A stretch of DNA of 64,000 bases from Varroa destructor (GCF_002443255.2 NW_019211454.1:28783565-28847564); one strand, 5' to 3'. Positions 38,201 to 50,606 are shown, counted from the first letter of the stretch. The notes: generated from the letters alone by a model not told the origin. Numbers and translations: made by a program.

Positions 38201-40625
38201 TCTTGGCATGAGTATCCCGAGCGCAGCGAATCTTCACTGCCACAATATATCGATATATAATACATATACAGTCTAGTTTTTTGCCTGTCCATTAATAACT
38301 TACATCTAGTTAATAGATAGATACCTGCATCTCGCATTTTAAATCACTACTATGTATTCAGTATATAATTAATGGAACATGCGTAGCATTAAGTAATATT
38401 GAACCGCTCGGAGAAGCTTCGGCAAAGAACGTATATTCGCTGGGACGTTAGGTCGCCGATCGTCAGCGCCTGCTATGTACCGGACGCAATGTAGTGGCTG
38501 TTCTATACTGCGGTAAGTAACTGCTCGAGGCACGCATGCCTTTTTATTCGACTCCCAGTCGCTCATATACTGGTTCTGCCGTTACCCCGGTCTTGGTCAT
38601 TATGCCTGTCATATTCGAAAGAAGAACACGATACGTGCAGCTACTACTACTTCTACTGGTATAGTGTGATTACTGCCATTACTACTATGACTGCTGACGC
38701 TGCACTGGCTACTATTTGTTACTGTTACTGAAGGATCATAATGTTTTACAACTTCCGTGCGCGAGTTCAGCAGCAGAAGAAGCAAGTCTTTGCTAGCGTC
38801 CAGCCCGTCTGTCTGCCACCACTAGGAGCACCGTCGAGGAATGAGCCAACGAACGGGCCTGCCAAGCGGCCCACGCATTGCTGGCGGAAGATCCAGTCAA
38901 TATAGGGTACTGGTAGAATCAGATCTTTTTTCTCCCTTTTTATCCCGTCTCTCACATTGCTTGTCTGCCAATGTACGGCTTTGAAATCGTAAAGTGATCC
39001 CTAAGAGGATATATCCAAATAAAAGTCCTTTGAGGTAGACCCGAGCAGGGTCTTATTTTTTCGTTGGATTTTTGTCTATACTCGTCGGCCCTCCACCCTA
39101 GATAGGGCTCCCCTCAGTCATTTAGATGGGGCAGCTGAGGACCGGTACACATATTCATCTCAATGGTGTCTAGTGCGTCCCGTTCACTGGCGATGTATAA
39201 TAATATAGACCCCTAGTGTATTTGTCAGACTTTTGCCTTCGCTCGTCAGTTTCGGACACTATCCATTATGACACCTATTGTGAGCATTTATCTTAAAAGT
39301 ATGAAAAAAGAGGTGCATTTTATATCAGTAGTGGCGCTAGGTGGGGCATTCAAAAGCAGACAAACGTTGGATGGCTGTTTATCGGAGCAGACATGGGTTC
39401 ATCTGCTCTTTTTGAACCCAAAAAAGAGCCAACATTTTCTAACACGAAACACAAATTCATTGCAGCGAAGAACGGTGCGTTGTTTTGGGAAATAAAGCCA
39501 ATATTAGCCATTATCTTATCTTTCCACGCTGGGTGAATTCCCACCAAGAGTAACAATTCCTTTTTTGCGCACGATACACTGTCTATGTTTCTGCTATATT
39601 TTATGGAGCTTCGGGAAAATCAAGGAAAGACCTTCGTGAGGCAAAGCGCAAGATTCTCAATAGCATTTAATTCAAAGGGCTACGAAATTCATAAAAGTGA
39701 CCTAAAAGGCCAGTTTCATACTAGAAGGCTAGATTCATACTGCAAAAATTAATGACCGTTTTAGAGAAAGAAATAAATTAGCCAGTAGAGTCACCGTTAG
39801 TCCTTTCGCGTTCTTTTACGCCTTTTTTTTTTTGTTTTGAACTTTTACATTTTTAGGGGTTTCGGCCCACTACAAACACAAAATAAAATTCTATTAAAAT
39901 TTGTTATGTGTAGCATATTTAAACGACACATTTAAATCCAGCGATATCACTTAACGCAACGTTGCTATTAAAAAGGAATATTTCGAAGATGGCTAGTTAA
40001 TAAGTGAAGTCTTTGAAGCTTTAATGGTGGTGAGTTGTGGTTGTGTGAAGTGTTAGGAATGACACTTTTAACACATGCTAACTAATTCGTTCAAATATTT
40101 AGATTTTTATTTAGAACGGTCTCGAAAACAACAAAGGGGTATGGATATGGGTCCTTGTCGGTCACACTTTGGGAACTCGCATAGTATTGTAATACAGGCA
40201 ACAATACGGCCAAGTTTTACGAAAACAATAACTTCCGTCTCGTTAGCTAAAAATTATATTTTTATTAAGCCAAAAAATTGCGTCCAAAGCACTAACAGAC
40301 CCAGTGTTGAAGATACGTTACTGGACGTAGAATTTGAAATATGGAGAGGTACTTAACAAGAAAAAATGGTTGTTGGCATTTCAAAATTGCAGTTGTTAGG
40401 CAAGTGATAGGTTGACTGAGTCTAGCAAAACAAACATGATACATTAGAAACCTGAAGTCCGATATAAAGTAAACAGAATCTGATAGGGCCCGTCCCTCTT
40501 TCTAGTTTTATTATAAGCGTACGTCCATGCATAGGTGTAAAATATATCGGTTATCATAATATTAATCAAATATGCTCGTCGCTAATGGCTTAGCTTCCGC
40601 CCAAAATAAATAGTGAAGACGAGCT

Positions 40626-40653
40626 AAATTTAAGATAAAGTTATCTTAAATTT
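40626..40653. repeat. Perfect 13-bp palindrome with 2-base spacer
   Basis: AAATTTAAGATAA and TTATCTTAAATTT are perfect inverted copies separated by AG. The spacer is too short for a stable RNA hairpin loop, so as DNA it is a near-perfect palindrome. Its function is unknown. Confidence 0.85.
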
Positions 40654-41194
40654 GTCAGAAAACGTCTCCCAATACGACCTCATATGCACTTACAAGTCTC
40701 TTTCCAATAACTAGCAATAGCAAAGAGAAGAGGCAAAGACAACTGAAAACAACGAGAAAAATTCTACGAAACGTGTGCGCCTATTTGTGCTTGCATCTCT
40801 GTATGTAAACACATGCATACATGCGCATATACGCCTAATTTTGTTCTATATTACAGAGAGAGGGAGAGAGAGAGAGATAAATATGAAGAGGGTACAGAGA
40901 AAGCTGTTTGCGCTCTCAAGCTACGAAGTGACGCATCTCCAGATCGTAGAATGTTTGCTTTCGTAGTTAGGGCCTACGCTCCATCTCCAATTTTTTCGGA
41001 ATTTATAGAAAATGTACATACCTATAATGCTTTGTGGGAAAATATGTTTTTAGTTCTAAATGAGCACATATGAAACTCATGTGTCGGTTACAATATCAAG
41101 TGATCCAGTTGTTAATGTGGAAAGTTCAACTTTTCGATACCAAAGGCTAAATGTTTCGAGTTTTTCGTACGGTACTGCCGGTGATCATTCCAGC

Positions 41195-41260
41195 AGACGG
41201 GATGCATCGCGTACAAGGCGAAATGTTCATGCTTGGATTCGAATCCAGACAACCACGTGT
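41195..41260 (+). repeat. tRNA-like T-arm trace
   Basis: TGGATTCGAATCCAG at 41235-41249 has the T-arm shape (paired ends around TTCGAA) and matches the B-box core at 8 of 9 positions. TTCGAA is itself self-complementary, so the palindrome alone could explain it. The A-box part (CAGCAGACGGGATGC) is weak. It is included because it lies only 800 bases from better tRNA-like segments. Confidence 0.25.
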
Positions 41261-42000
41261 CGTCGTTGATGGTACCTATAAGTAGCACCCCATACCAGGT
41301 GAGTTACCAGCTTATGGTGAGCTGATCCAATACTGGGTGGTGAGCACACGAATGCACTTAAGTTGAAGTCGTCATTTTCCATTTAGGTGATAAATCGAAA
41401 TGCTTACTTAATAAAAACACATTGTACGAATTTAATATTGGTAATACAAGAGACAACAAGCGCAACAAACAGGAAATCCTATCCGATAACACTGGTAGTA
41501 ATCGATGCGCGTCAAGAGACTTTTCTAGCTCTTTTTACGACGATGGTCATAATCTTACGTGTTTTTTAGCTCAAAATACCCCGGGCTGCTCAAAGGATGC
41601 ACCTGGCAGTCTCATCTTTTCTCCTGTAGGGCGTCTGCGACTGTCGAAACGCAAGCTTGGCTTCTGTTGCAAAAATGCAAACTTGCAACACCTATAGGGA
41701 CTTGCATATCAGTGATGTTGAGACTCGCAGGAACTTCTCAGGGACGTCAAGAACGTTATTGAAGGAAGGTATCATGGGACACGAAGCTATAGAGACGTCA
41801 ATGCGTAACTGCTACGAGAAGAACAGCTGGCTCTTCCGCAGTGTAAAAGAGGCGATGTAATATACGTCCACTACAGACGATGCGGAATCACGAGAGCTAG
41901 ACTAGGATTCGGTGTAGCAATCGTAAGCTTAGCTCGGATATGTTGTTTGACGACAGAGAGCCATCGTTTTGCCATACCAATAGCACGTCTATCTACCATT
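41261..42000. other. Non-coding stretch in the repeat nest
   Basis: No recognised gene. A perfect donor-like CAG followed by GTGAGT occurs at 41296-41304, but all three upstream frames are closed just before it. Three overlapping plus-strand frames of 60-91 codons at 41387-41860 are unrecognised. Confidence 0.45.
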
Positions 42001-42075
42001 AGCCTTAGCTGGCTTGGTCGGTTAACCTTTTCGACCCGGACAGAATCTGATTGTTCGCGTCACCGGCCGCCCGGG
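42001..42075 (+). repeat. tRNA-derived SINE-like head 1
   Basis: Reads like a tRNA body. TAGCTGGCTTGG (42006-42017) covers the A box with both GG and TRGY ends conserved. GGTCGGTTAACC continues like a D-arm. GACCCGGACAGAATCTGA resembles an anticodon-arm and variable region. GTTCGCGTC (42053-42061) is an 8-of-9 B-box match. The A-to-B gap is about 35 bases, the normal value. There is no paired acceptor stem. It is interpreted as the head of a decayed tRNA-derived SINE. Confidence 0.45.
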
Positions 42076-42204
42076 ACTCCTCTATGAGGCTCTTCCCTTC
42101 TTCGGTTGAGCGAAATCATCGCTATGTAACGCCTTGAACAGGGTCACATTACATACAAGTCACCTAGACCCACCCCGTGATAGCTCAGCTTTTTAGCCTG
42201 CCAC

Positions 42205-42270
42205 ATCACAGTAGTTAGAGGATAACGCTTCTGGATTGATAAATTACCTTACGATCCCACATGCCATATT
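42205..42270 (+). repeat. tRNA-derived SINE-like head 2
   Basis: TAGTTAGAGGATAACGCTTC then CTGGATTGATAA has a convincing D-arm and anticodon-arm layout. TTACGATCCCAC resembles a degraded T-arm. It lies about 140 bases after head 1, and TAGCTCAG at 42181-42188 just before it is another A-box-like word. It is a decayed tRNA-like sequence, not a functional gene. Confidence 0.42.
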
Positions 42271-42364
42271 TGTGTAGGATATACCTCCAGTTATGCAATA
42301 TTTTTTTTCCCCTTAGTTTGTGATACCCTTCCATGTTACACACTGATAAGGTAATACAGTACTA

Positions 42365-42430
42365 GCCCAAAAGCATATTGGTAACACGCGTGCCTATTTC
42401 TTGGCCAACCCGTGATCGAATTTGCGACTT
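42365..42430 (+). repeat. tRNA-derived SINE-like head 3
   Basis: ATTGGTAACACGCGTGCC looks like the A-box/D-arm of a tRNA (GGTTA-like D-loop then a GCGTGCC anticodon lead). AACCCGTGATCGAATTTGCG is a good T-arm, with GATCGAA matching the B-box core exactly over its first seven positions. It is the third tRNA-like segment within 430 bases, all on the plus strand. Confidence 0.45.
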
Positions 42431-43044
42431 TACGTGCTCCAGCTAATCTAGAATCTACAAGCCAAATTTTGGCAGTGTTTTATACATTCTCTAGAACACT
42501 AAAATTTGCATTGCATTTTGCAAGATCTCTAAAATTGATATTATGCTATCGTGTTTAGTCTTTTAAAAAGCGGCAAACGGGAACTGAGAAACATCCATCG
42601 TGTGCTATGTTAAGAACAAGATCAGGCGCTTACAAGCGTTACTTCTGGAAAAGGCTCTTCGAGACGAGCTCATGAAAAAATCTCGAACGTGTGAGTTGCA
42701 TTAACGGTCTCGGGACAGGTGCCGGAGCGTCCAGTATAACCTCTACGGCATGTCACAACTAGTTTGGATAACGATATGGAGATAACGCGAAAAGTTAAGC
42801 TGTAAAATAGCCGAACAACTTTCAAAGAGGCCGTAAGGGGATGAGTTACACATATCGCCTCGGACTGTTGCGAAAAGTCCTTTGGAAGCATGAAGACTGA
42901 AAGCGAAGATTTTACTTAAGAACCTGAAATTCGCTTCGTGATGATGATGGAATGAAGATCCTTCAACAACTGTTTTAGGAGAATTTACCACACTTGAAAA
43001 GAAGCCGAAAATGCTCTAAATAGATCAGATATAAGGGCATGGGT
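42431..43044. other. Non-coding stretch between tRNA-like cluster and mariner relic
   Basis: No gene is recognised. Minus-strand frames of 73 and 82 codons overlap at 42670-42991. Part of this region may be the eroded N-terminal half of the mariner copy that follows, but no helix-turn-helix or catalytic motif can be read. Confidence 0.4.
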
Positions 43045-43227
43045 ATGACGTGGCGACAAAAAGCTAAAGCTGAGTGTTCTTTGCAAGGCAAACCCAGACC
43101 GAAGAAAGCTTGAAGACCGGGGCTTCCTCTTACCACATTCTTTGACTGTCGCGTAGTTAGGTGTTAGAAATTCATGCCAAGTAGTGATGCTGCCGTTAAT
43201 GTTTCTGTGCTTATCAGATATCGTGGG
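43045..43227 (+). pseudogene. Decayed mariner-type transposase fragment
   Basis: A single frame with two internal stops reads MTWRQKAKAE, then GKPRPKKA, stop, RPGLPLTTFFDCRVVRC, stop, KFMPSSDAAVNVSVLIR. This follows the mariner catalytic-core order W..x, PRPKKA, FFD..GVVH, EFxPxGxTVN, x(4)LR with the right spacing. FFD and the P..x..VN tract are the clearest landmarks. The part before (first catalytic aspartate, W.HHY-type motif) and after (second aspartate, HDNAPxH) is not readable, so only about 60 residues survive. It is an old inactive copy and may have been inserted into, or next to, the tRNA-like repeats. Confidence 0.52.
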
Positions 43228-46200
43228 TTAGTCGTAAGCCAATGCTTAATAGCCGTACTATACGTTAAACCGGAAGCAATTTTTTATTTAGAAAGGGAAA
43301 ACATCATAAGTGAACGAAAGGCCCAAAACTACCTGCCTCGTTTCTTATTAAGGTGAGCGTTATTCTTGTTTATATCTTTCTGAAATCGTTCAGTACGATC
43401 ATCTGCCTATGTTGGCACACAAGCAACGCGTCGAGTTGACGTATACACGGAATGCGTTTAAAGACGCCTGTCTCTTGTTTGCAATGATACGGATATATTA
43501 TCTCGAACATTTTGCGGTGACTAAGGCCACAACAATGCTTAGGCGGAGAGCTCTCTCAGATGGGTCCAGCTTGTTGCAGCATATTCGTGTTTGATTGGGT
43601 CTATTTTTCTGAGTACTATTTGATTGTCTCGACCCACAGTGTACATTATATATTCATATATTGTAATCAGATCGACGCCACTGCGATAAAGTGAACTTTA
43701 TACTTATGTTCATGATCATTCTCATCAATCGTACGACATGCCGTGACTAACCTTCAAAAAACGCATACCATTTAATGGACAAGTAAAATGCCGTGCAACC
43801 TTTTTTCATTTTAAAATTTATCATAGTGTCTGGGATGCGTTCGATAAAGCCGGATTTCGAATATTCGCTTATGATATCACATGTGTGCCTCCTACTGGAA
43901 GAAGGTCGAATCTGTTAGGCCAAATTGGAAATCGATACTTAGGGCAAATCATGGTGTTTCCTTAATAGCTGCCCAGGGAACATGTTTCTGATTGATGCTG
44001 TAGAAACTGCCGGCAACAGCAGACAGCTTTCACAGTGGCATTTAGAATTAAGCTTAGACTGCTAAAAACAGCCTCTTCTCGAGTGCATGTTCTTTTCCAG
44101 TGAGGCTATTATCGATAGTATTGGCACGAGGGGCATTTCGACAACTTGAGAGTATAAATAACTTTTACAAACTTTTAACGACAAAGTACTTCAACGGCTT
44201 CACGTCGCGCTTACTGTTTGACACACACTATATGAAGCTGTTAAGCTATACGGACGTTGATAAGCTTAGTGCAGGATAAATCACGATTGATCCTATACTT
44301 CTTTGACAGGTTTACCACACAACTTACTAGTTTTTTTATAAGCAACTATATTTGTTGGATATAAATATATCATGAACCATACACGGGTCACTGACACTTT
44401 TTCTAATCGCCTATTTGAAATCACTGGTTGTACGAAACCGCGTCTTCAACTAGCTACAACATTTACTAGCTAACTAAGTCCACTATATCAGTCGCATCGA
44501 TTTAACAAAGTGTGGCACTACTGTTTTTACTATCACGATTATGAATTATACTTGGATCCTGCATAGAAAAGGGGCAAGAAGGACGTCTTCAGAAGGACAC
44601 AATCCGATGAAGATATACAACAACCTCTTTCTATTTCATATATCTATCAGTTTGCAATTTGCGAGAAGTGACCTGTTCCTTTTGAAGCTAGTTACGGCGT
44701 TTTCCCGTTTCCTATTTTAACCCCAATCAAAAATAGTTTTTGACTATTATCGCCTTGCCGTTTCGGCTCTCCTTAAGTTCCGAGCGGCCGGCGGTCGACT
44801 AGGCTTTGCAAAGTTACCGCGACGAGAGAATCAAACTGGGTCTAAAGGGATAAATGGAAAAAGAGGGGGCAATATTGTTTTCATTATTAATGTTGATCTT
44901 GACAATAGCGCCATCTGGAAAGGCCACTAAAGAGCGATCAGTCGTGGTTAATGGCATAATAAAGAAGCCACCTACCGGATTCCAACGCCACTGGCTCTAA
45001 ATCTGTTCGCTTCCCCCAGATACATCCCACTCCCTGTTTTCCTCATCTTTCTTTGTACCCCGAATATACCCCATTGCTTGTTTTCTACGTCTTGCTTGGC
45101 ACCCCCAACAATAACAGCAACAACAATAGCACTTCGCTGATTTTCGGCTCTGATCGACATTTTCCAATTTCTTCGTTGAATATCTATTACAGTTACTTAC
45201 CAACATGTATTACCATGTAATTGCATCTTGTGGAATAGGCATATAACATTTGTAAATTCTAACAGAGGAATGATTGATACATCCTTATTCGTTATCGCAA
45301 ATCCCTTACATGAAACATGCGCATGTACATACACACTTTCTCAGTTTATTATCTATGCGTTAGGGAAATTTGTAATTTTTCAGTCTCTGCTTGTCGGATA
45401 TAGATATAATCCAGCTTAAATTATGTATTTCAATCATAGATGATATTATAGACTTTCAGAAAATACCATGTTAAATCAATACCAGCCACCCATCGTTGTT
45501 CTACCAACGTGTCACATGAACTTTTTTCCGCTTATAGAGCACGAAAATTTACATGCAAATAGATGTGTCCACCCCAGCCTTCGAGCTATAACGATACCGA
45601 CAGTGCAGCGTCTTCTTCAAAACATAGAAAGACTAATACAGCCAATACCCTTATAAATATGCATTTACTCTAATGTACATTGTACTTGTGTTGTGCTCCA
45701 AATATAAACATAACACTTTATACTTCAGGACACATTGGGAAGCACGTTCTTCTATGCTAGCAGCAGCAGCAGCAGGAGGATCAGTCCCGATTGGCATCGG
45801 AATCTCGGAAATGCACGAGGTCTGCCGATTTTAAAAATGCAAACATTAGGATGTTACGCGAAAGACGTTCAAAACGTTTTCGGTAATCTGCTCGTTCTTG
45901 TGTTAGGACGATTCAAAGCAATGTAGCAATCCGTAACACAATTATCATAGTTAATTTCTTATTCTTGAGGTGATAATCAAATGCATATATCAACAAGTAG
46001 TTAAGGCAAAAAAGCAACTGCACTATAGCAAAGTTAAGTTTTTCTTTACTCCTTTACTTCTTGTTCTCCTGCTTGGAATGCCTCATAGCTTTTTGGTTTT
46101 GGAGTCCTTTGGGCACTATAATGGGAAGGTATCAAGTGCGCCTCATGGCCGCACAACTTTGATATATCTCAGAGAATTCCCATTCTCTCACTGTAAAACG

Positions 46201-46699
46201 TAACGAGTTCACATCTTCAGTATACGATCTATGCACTGCACTACGCGAACATAGTAGAAACGATCGTTCATCAATTATTCAGTAGAAGGTTACCTTTACA
46301 AAAAAAAATGCCAGCGTTAGCAGACAGAAAAAGCAGCTGCACACGACTTAGTGTACAGAAATATATATATATACTTTAACATAGTTATTTCTTCTGTTCC
46401 CTCAATTGATCCATCAATCCTTGTATGTTGCGCTCTTCAATGTAAATTATAAGTTTTTCGTCCCAAGTATAGGAAATCCGCTCCTTGCAATAAATCTTTT
46501 GTGTTATAGAATGCTTTAAATCGTGACGCCACGATAACGTGTTTGCTTAGGAATACTTGCTGAGAGCATCGTATCTTTTTTTAGATTTGCTGCGATTAGG
46601 ACTATGGGGTTTTGTTATAACGGATGCACAAATAAAGGACCAAAATCCTCATGTTAGACGTTACTCTCCGTTCTTATATACGAAACACATAACACCGGT
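43228..46699. other. Gene-free stretch
   Basis: No gene is recognised. 44760-44830 and 44990-45140 are slightly GC-richer; the second produces opposing minus-strand frames of 62 and 69 codons from interrupted AAC/AGC triplets near 45108-45130. A (CAG)5 run lies at 45759-45775 and a short AT run at 46361-46373. Confidence 0.5.
45759..45775. repeat. (AGC)5 trinucleotide run
   Basis: Five AGC/CAG units followed by AGGAGGA. It lies in a 63-codon plus-strand frame where it would encode serines; the frame is otherwise unrecognised. Confidence 0.9.
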
Positions 46700-47296
46700 T
46701 TACATGCCTATCAAATGACTGCATATCAGCCTGTAAATCTAGCTAGTCATTGCCATAACGTGTATACCCACTTGCATCTTCGTCAACAAATCTCGCATAG
46801 AGAATGCGCTGCTGGGCCGATGGGCCCTGTAGCTGAAGTAGCAGATACTGGGCTTGCTGACTGACTAACAGAATCCGGTCCCTCGCCAATTGTCCACATT
46901 GTCGACGACAACGTTTTCTGTTATGGATTCGTCCTTAAAGTCGTCTGGAATGGGGTTCTACAGGTGCTATTGCTGTGTGAGTTTTACTAGTCGAAAAGAC
47001 CGAAATTGGGGTCCCAAGGAAAAAGTCCAAAGCAAGTCAAGACCAGCACACACATAGGTTTCAAGTGTAGGGATCCGACACGCTTGAGCCACTGGTAGAC
47101 TGCAAATCTGCTCTCGTGGGGCAACTAAAATGGAAGACGCTAGTGGCGAATCTGAGTTCAAGGGCAATCTGAAAGTTCCGACGTACTCGGTGGAGGGTTT
47201 CATCCGGTCGGTGCCGGCAAATTTTATGGAGGCGCCGGCTGTTTGGAACAAGGCCAGATGTGCTGTCTCTTTGGGTTGAAACAGACTTACATCATC
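46700..47296 (-). pseudogene. Degenerate open frame of unknown origin
   Basis: On the minus strand the frame is open for 109 codons (47296 down to 46970, no ATG at its start). It includes AGASIKFAGTDRMKPSTEYV and then GTFRLPLNSDSPLASSILVAP. The same frame continues through TAG at 46967-46969 and further TAGs with coding-looking stretches NPIPDDFKDESITENVVVDN, DNWRGTGFC and SAFSMRDLLTKMQVGIHVMA, closing in a TAA near 46700. Stops are fewer than expected over about 200 codons and all but the last are TAG. Early codons end in G or C more often than the surroundings. I recognise no domain. A dead gene or retroelement scrap is the best reading; chance cannot be excluded. A plus-strand frame overlaps at about 47087-47279. 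Confidence 0.25.
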
Positions 47297-48840
47297 TCAG
47301 CCTATTCAGCACCGTGTGGTCTCGCTCATATGTATTCTGCTAGCCAAAACTATCCTCCTCTTGCCAAACGGCCTCTTTTCCCCCAAAGTTCATTGCGTAA
47401 AGTGTATGCAGCTGCCTCGTGTCAATCCCAAAACGTTGGAAGCACAACGCGACTCGTCGGTGGTGAAACAAGTAAACGTAGAAACGGTAGGTGACAACAT
47501 CAATAGATGAGGTATGTCCCGAGGAGACGAAGAAGAGGTGGAAAAAAACAACGAATATATGCGTAAGAAGTCAAAAAAAGGCTATATATACACATGTATA
47601 TATAGAAAACAGTGAACGATACGTCGGCAGACCACATATAGAAATTCGAGCTTCTAGGTCCAACTGAACTAGATATTAATTTTTTGCAGTTCTGATTGCA
47701 GTAAATCTGACTGAGAAAAGGACTTCTAAAAAGGACAAGCCGTATCGTTAAATGGCCAAGGTAAACAGGCAGACACAATGAGCCAATAACTTTACAATGT
47801 GTTGTATTTGCTCACATCAGAGGAACTTAACTATATTGTTTAAGGTTAATTTGATCGTACCCTTTTGCAAAGGGCACCTAACCTGCCGTACGCCTCATGC
47901 ATAAGCGAATGCAAAACCTTGCGGAGCGTCTGACACAACTGGTAACTATGTTTGATAATATATTTTTAAATTATATAATATAAATATGTTTGACGCCTAT
48001 ATTTAGACAGGCCTTTTATAATGGATATACTAGTTAATTTAGACAATAATGACATGCGGTCATGGCAGTATTGACAAGCACAGATCTGGTGAGGTAATTT
48101 TACCAAACAAAAAGCAGACGTTTCTTCTTATCAAAGAGTTGAAGATAGCTGTTACTGTTTTTTTGCTATACAATAGTGACGGCAATATCGTCGTTAACTA
48201 TACCGTTGTTTGAAAAGCAAAATGCCTAATATTGCGTAGTCTGCTGCAAGTTGACAATTCAAAAGTTTGATTTTTTTTTTTAAATATTTTTACCCACAAT
48301 CTTGTAGTTTTGTTCGCGAAGTAATAGAGTGACTGATTCCTGCCATGTTCCAAGTTAGGTCATTTGAATTCGGAGCACCGTTAGGACATAGAAGGATATA
48401 TATAGACAAGTATATGGGAACGCCTTTGATGTTAGGTGATAGAGAGTTAATAGCGATGTGTTTTCTGCCTTTAAAAAAGGCGACAAAACTATAACAATTT
48501 TTTAATGAACAACGAAGACATTGCAACTTAACGCAAAATTTTAGCAGCTGTCCGTGTTCTCTTGATGGATCAACTACTTGAAGCGACGCCTTATAGCAAT
48601 ACCGAACGTAAAACTCGATACAAATGAAGGACAGAGGTGTGCATGATGTTACGGCGAAGAAGAATGCTTTATGATTCGAATGAAGTACCGTGTCTAATGT
48701 ATACTTATAATTATTATATATGAAAAATGTGCTTCAACCCGTAGCTAGGGGCATTGTTCGAATTGTGCGTATGAGTAATATTAAAGGCGCGTTTATCAAA
48801 GCGTACACGTATAGCTCGATTGGAAATAACTCCATTTGAA

Positions 48841-48859
48841 ATGTATGTATGTATGTATG
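48841..48859. repeat. (ATGT)n microsatellite
   Basis: Nearly five perfect copies of ATGT. Confidence 0.92.
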
Positions 48860-50606
48860 CCCATTTGGTTTGTCACAAAGTAGAAATTCCAAATACGATT
48901 ATTCGCAGGGAAGAGATGCTGAATTTTTCGAAAAGACCGGGCGATCGCTGCTGCACAATAAACCCATCGGAACCAACCAAGCAATTCCACAGTCTCTGCG
49001 CATGGCAATTCTCTCTATACCAGCCCCTCCAGCGACGTCTATAGGAAGCTTCGAACAGTTTCTAAGCATTTGTGAAGCCTCGAGAACTAGAACAGCTCTT
49101 AAACGTTTGTATAGTCAAAAATGGGGCAAAAATACCTATTTTTCAATAAGGTTTGCTGTCGAACAAACTCAACCGATTTGATCAAAGAACCACGTCATCC
49201 GAATAGCTCATTGAACTACATGAAAGCTGGATTTCGAAATGCGAAAATGAATTCAAACCTCAGAGTCGTGAGGTACTATGAATTCGGGCTTCCAGCATTC
49301 TCAATGGTAATAAAAACAATACAGACTAAGCCACTATTTTTAAATGGGTATACGAAATGTAACCTTTTGTGAAATTAGTAATAGCTATAGCAAATAAGTG
49401 TCACAATAAAGTAGTTTTTTTAGATCAAACTAGTTCCTTTGAAGCAGCATTCCTATATGTACTAACGGTGTATGCGGGCCAGATATTTTTTGAGATGATA
49501 CTTGAATGTCCGTTTGTTCGGATGCGTGGTTATAGTGCTATGTTGTGAGCACCTCTTAGTGCTCTTTTTTTACCGAAGCCCTAGGTAGACTTCGTGCTTT
49601 AGTTTGAGGCGTCTTCTGGATTCTCTACGAGCCACAAGAGTAGCTGCTTTTTTAACTTGCTCGTGGCCTTTTTTCTCCCGCGTTCAGAGTCAGGACGGAA
49701 CAAAAATCAACAATAGGATGAGACTCGACTTCCCGTCATTCTTTTGGAAATAGCAAAGTTGAACTAGTCTGCTGTTTTTCGGCACAAGCTCCGCTCTGCT
49801 TCAGACTAGAAACGACATTCAAGTGCATTGGAAGTAGCAACAAAAATTCAAATACAGTAGAAGACGGATCGTGTCGGTGAATCAGAGAGATTACAGGAGA
49901 CGCTTGGAACATCGAAACGAGAGCAATGCCGCAACAAACTTTGCAATGCATAGTGGAGCTTCAGGTCAAAAGGGTGACACAAGGCGCAATTTAAGGACGC
50001 AAACGAGAAAATACAAGAACTGGAAACGAATCGAGGCGAGCTAAAGAAGGCACGAAAAGGTATGCGCGGAGGTGAAAAATCAGCGTGGCAAAAATATACC
50101 AGCTCGCAATGGGTACCACTTCCGGCTCCATGGAGGGTTCACTGCAGCGCCTGTGAGAGCGTTTTATCTGAGTACAAAGCAAAGTGCGAATGAAGGGACA
50201 CAAAGCGTAATAGACAATAATAGCAATAGTACACATGAACCAATCCAGCTCTTCCTTAAGCTTTCTAGCTCAGTCTTTCTACCCCGGACACGATCGCGGT
50301 CTTCCTAACAACTGTAGCAGCGCTACCAATAAATTTTACTGCTTACGCTACGTGGAACTGGAGTAGAAAAATGGAAGGGAAATAGCGGGTGGAAACGCTA
50401 ATTGATGCTGTTTGCACGGGTAGAACTCATATATCAGATGCCATAGAGGAGCAACCGTGCATGTTTTGTTACGGACAAGATGGAGTAACTCAAGGAAACT
50501 TAACTAGAATGGAGCCTGTAGCTAGTGAACGTTTGAATGCAAATAATTTGCATGTTGTACGTTGAAAAATTTCATCGCTAGCTGCAGTGAATTGAACGAT
50601 TTAGTT

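Larger units (their letters stand above)
33461..41194. other. Long gene-free stretch
   Basis: Nearly 8 kb without a recognisable gene; frames stay at or below about 100 codons. Noted: AT-rich 34380-34460; a tRNA-like A-box word at 34928-34945 (CTGGCTGGTCGTGGTAACG) without a B box; a local direct duplication of ATTATTATAAACTAG near 35130-35172; (ACTT)5 at 35199-35218; interrupted ACT triplets at 38640-38720; overlapping small inverted repeats at 39387-39428; the hairpin at 40626-40653; and an interrupted (AG)n at 40855-40876. Confidence 0.55.

Noticed and set aside
39037..39053. AGACCC-GAGCA-GGGTCT hairpin followed by a T-run, like a bacterial terminator
   Set aside because: A 6-bp stem is common by chance, and everything else in the window is eukaryotic in character.
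41296..41304. Perfect CAG|GTGAGT donor
   Set aside because: All three upstream frames are closed shortly before it, and no acceptor or exon is apparent. It would only make sense as a non-coding exon.
42670..42891. Minus-strand CRRGYTG..GTCPE string resembling an EGF-like repeat
   Set aside because: Only two cysteines in the right style, no six-cysteine pattern, and no flanking splice sites.
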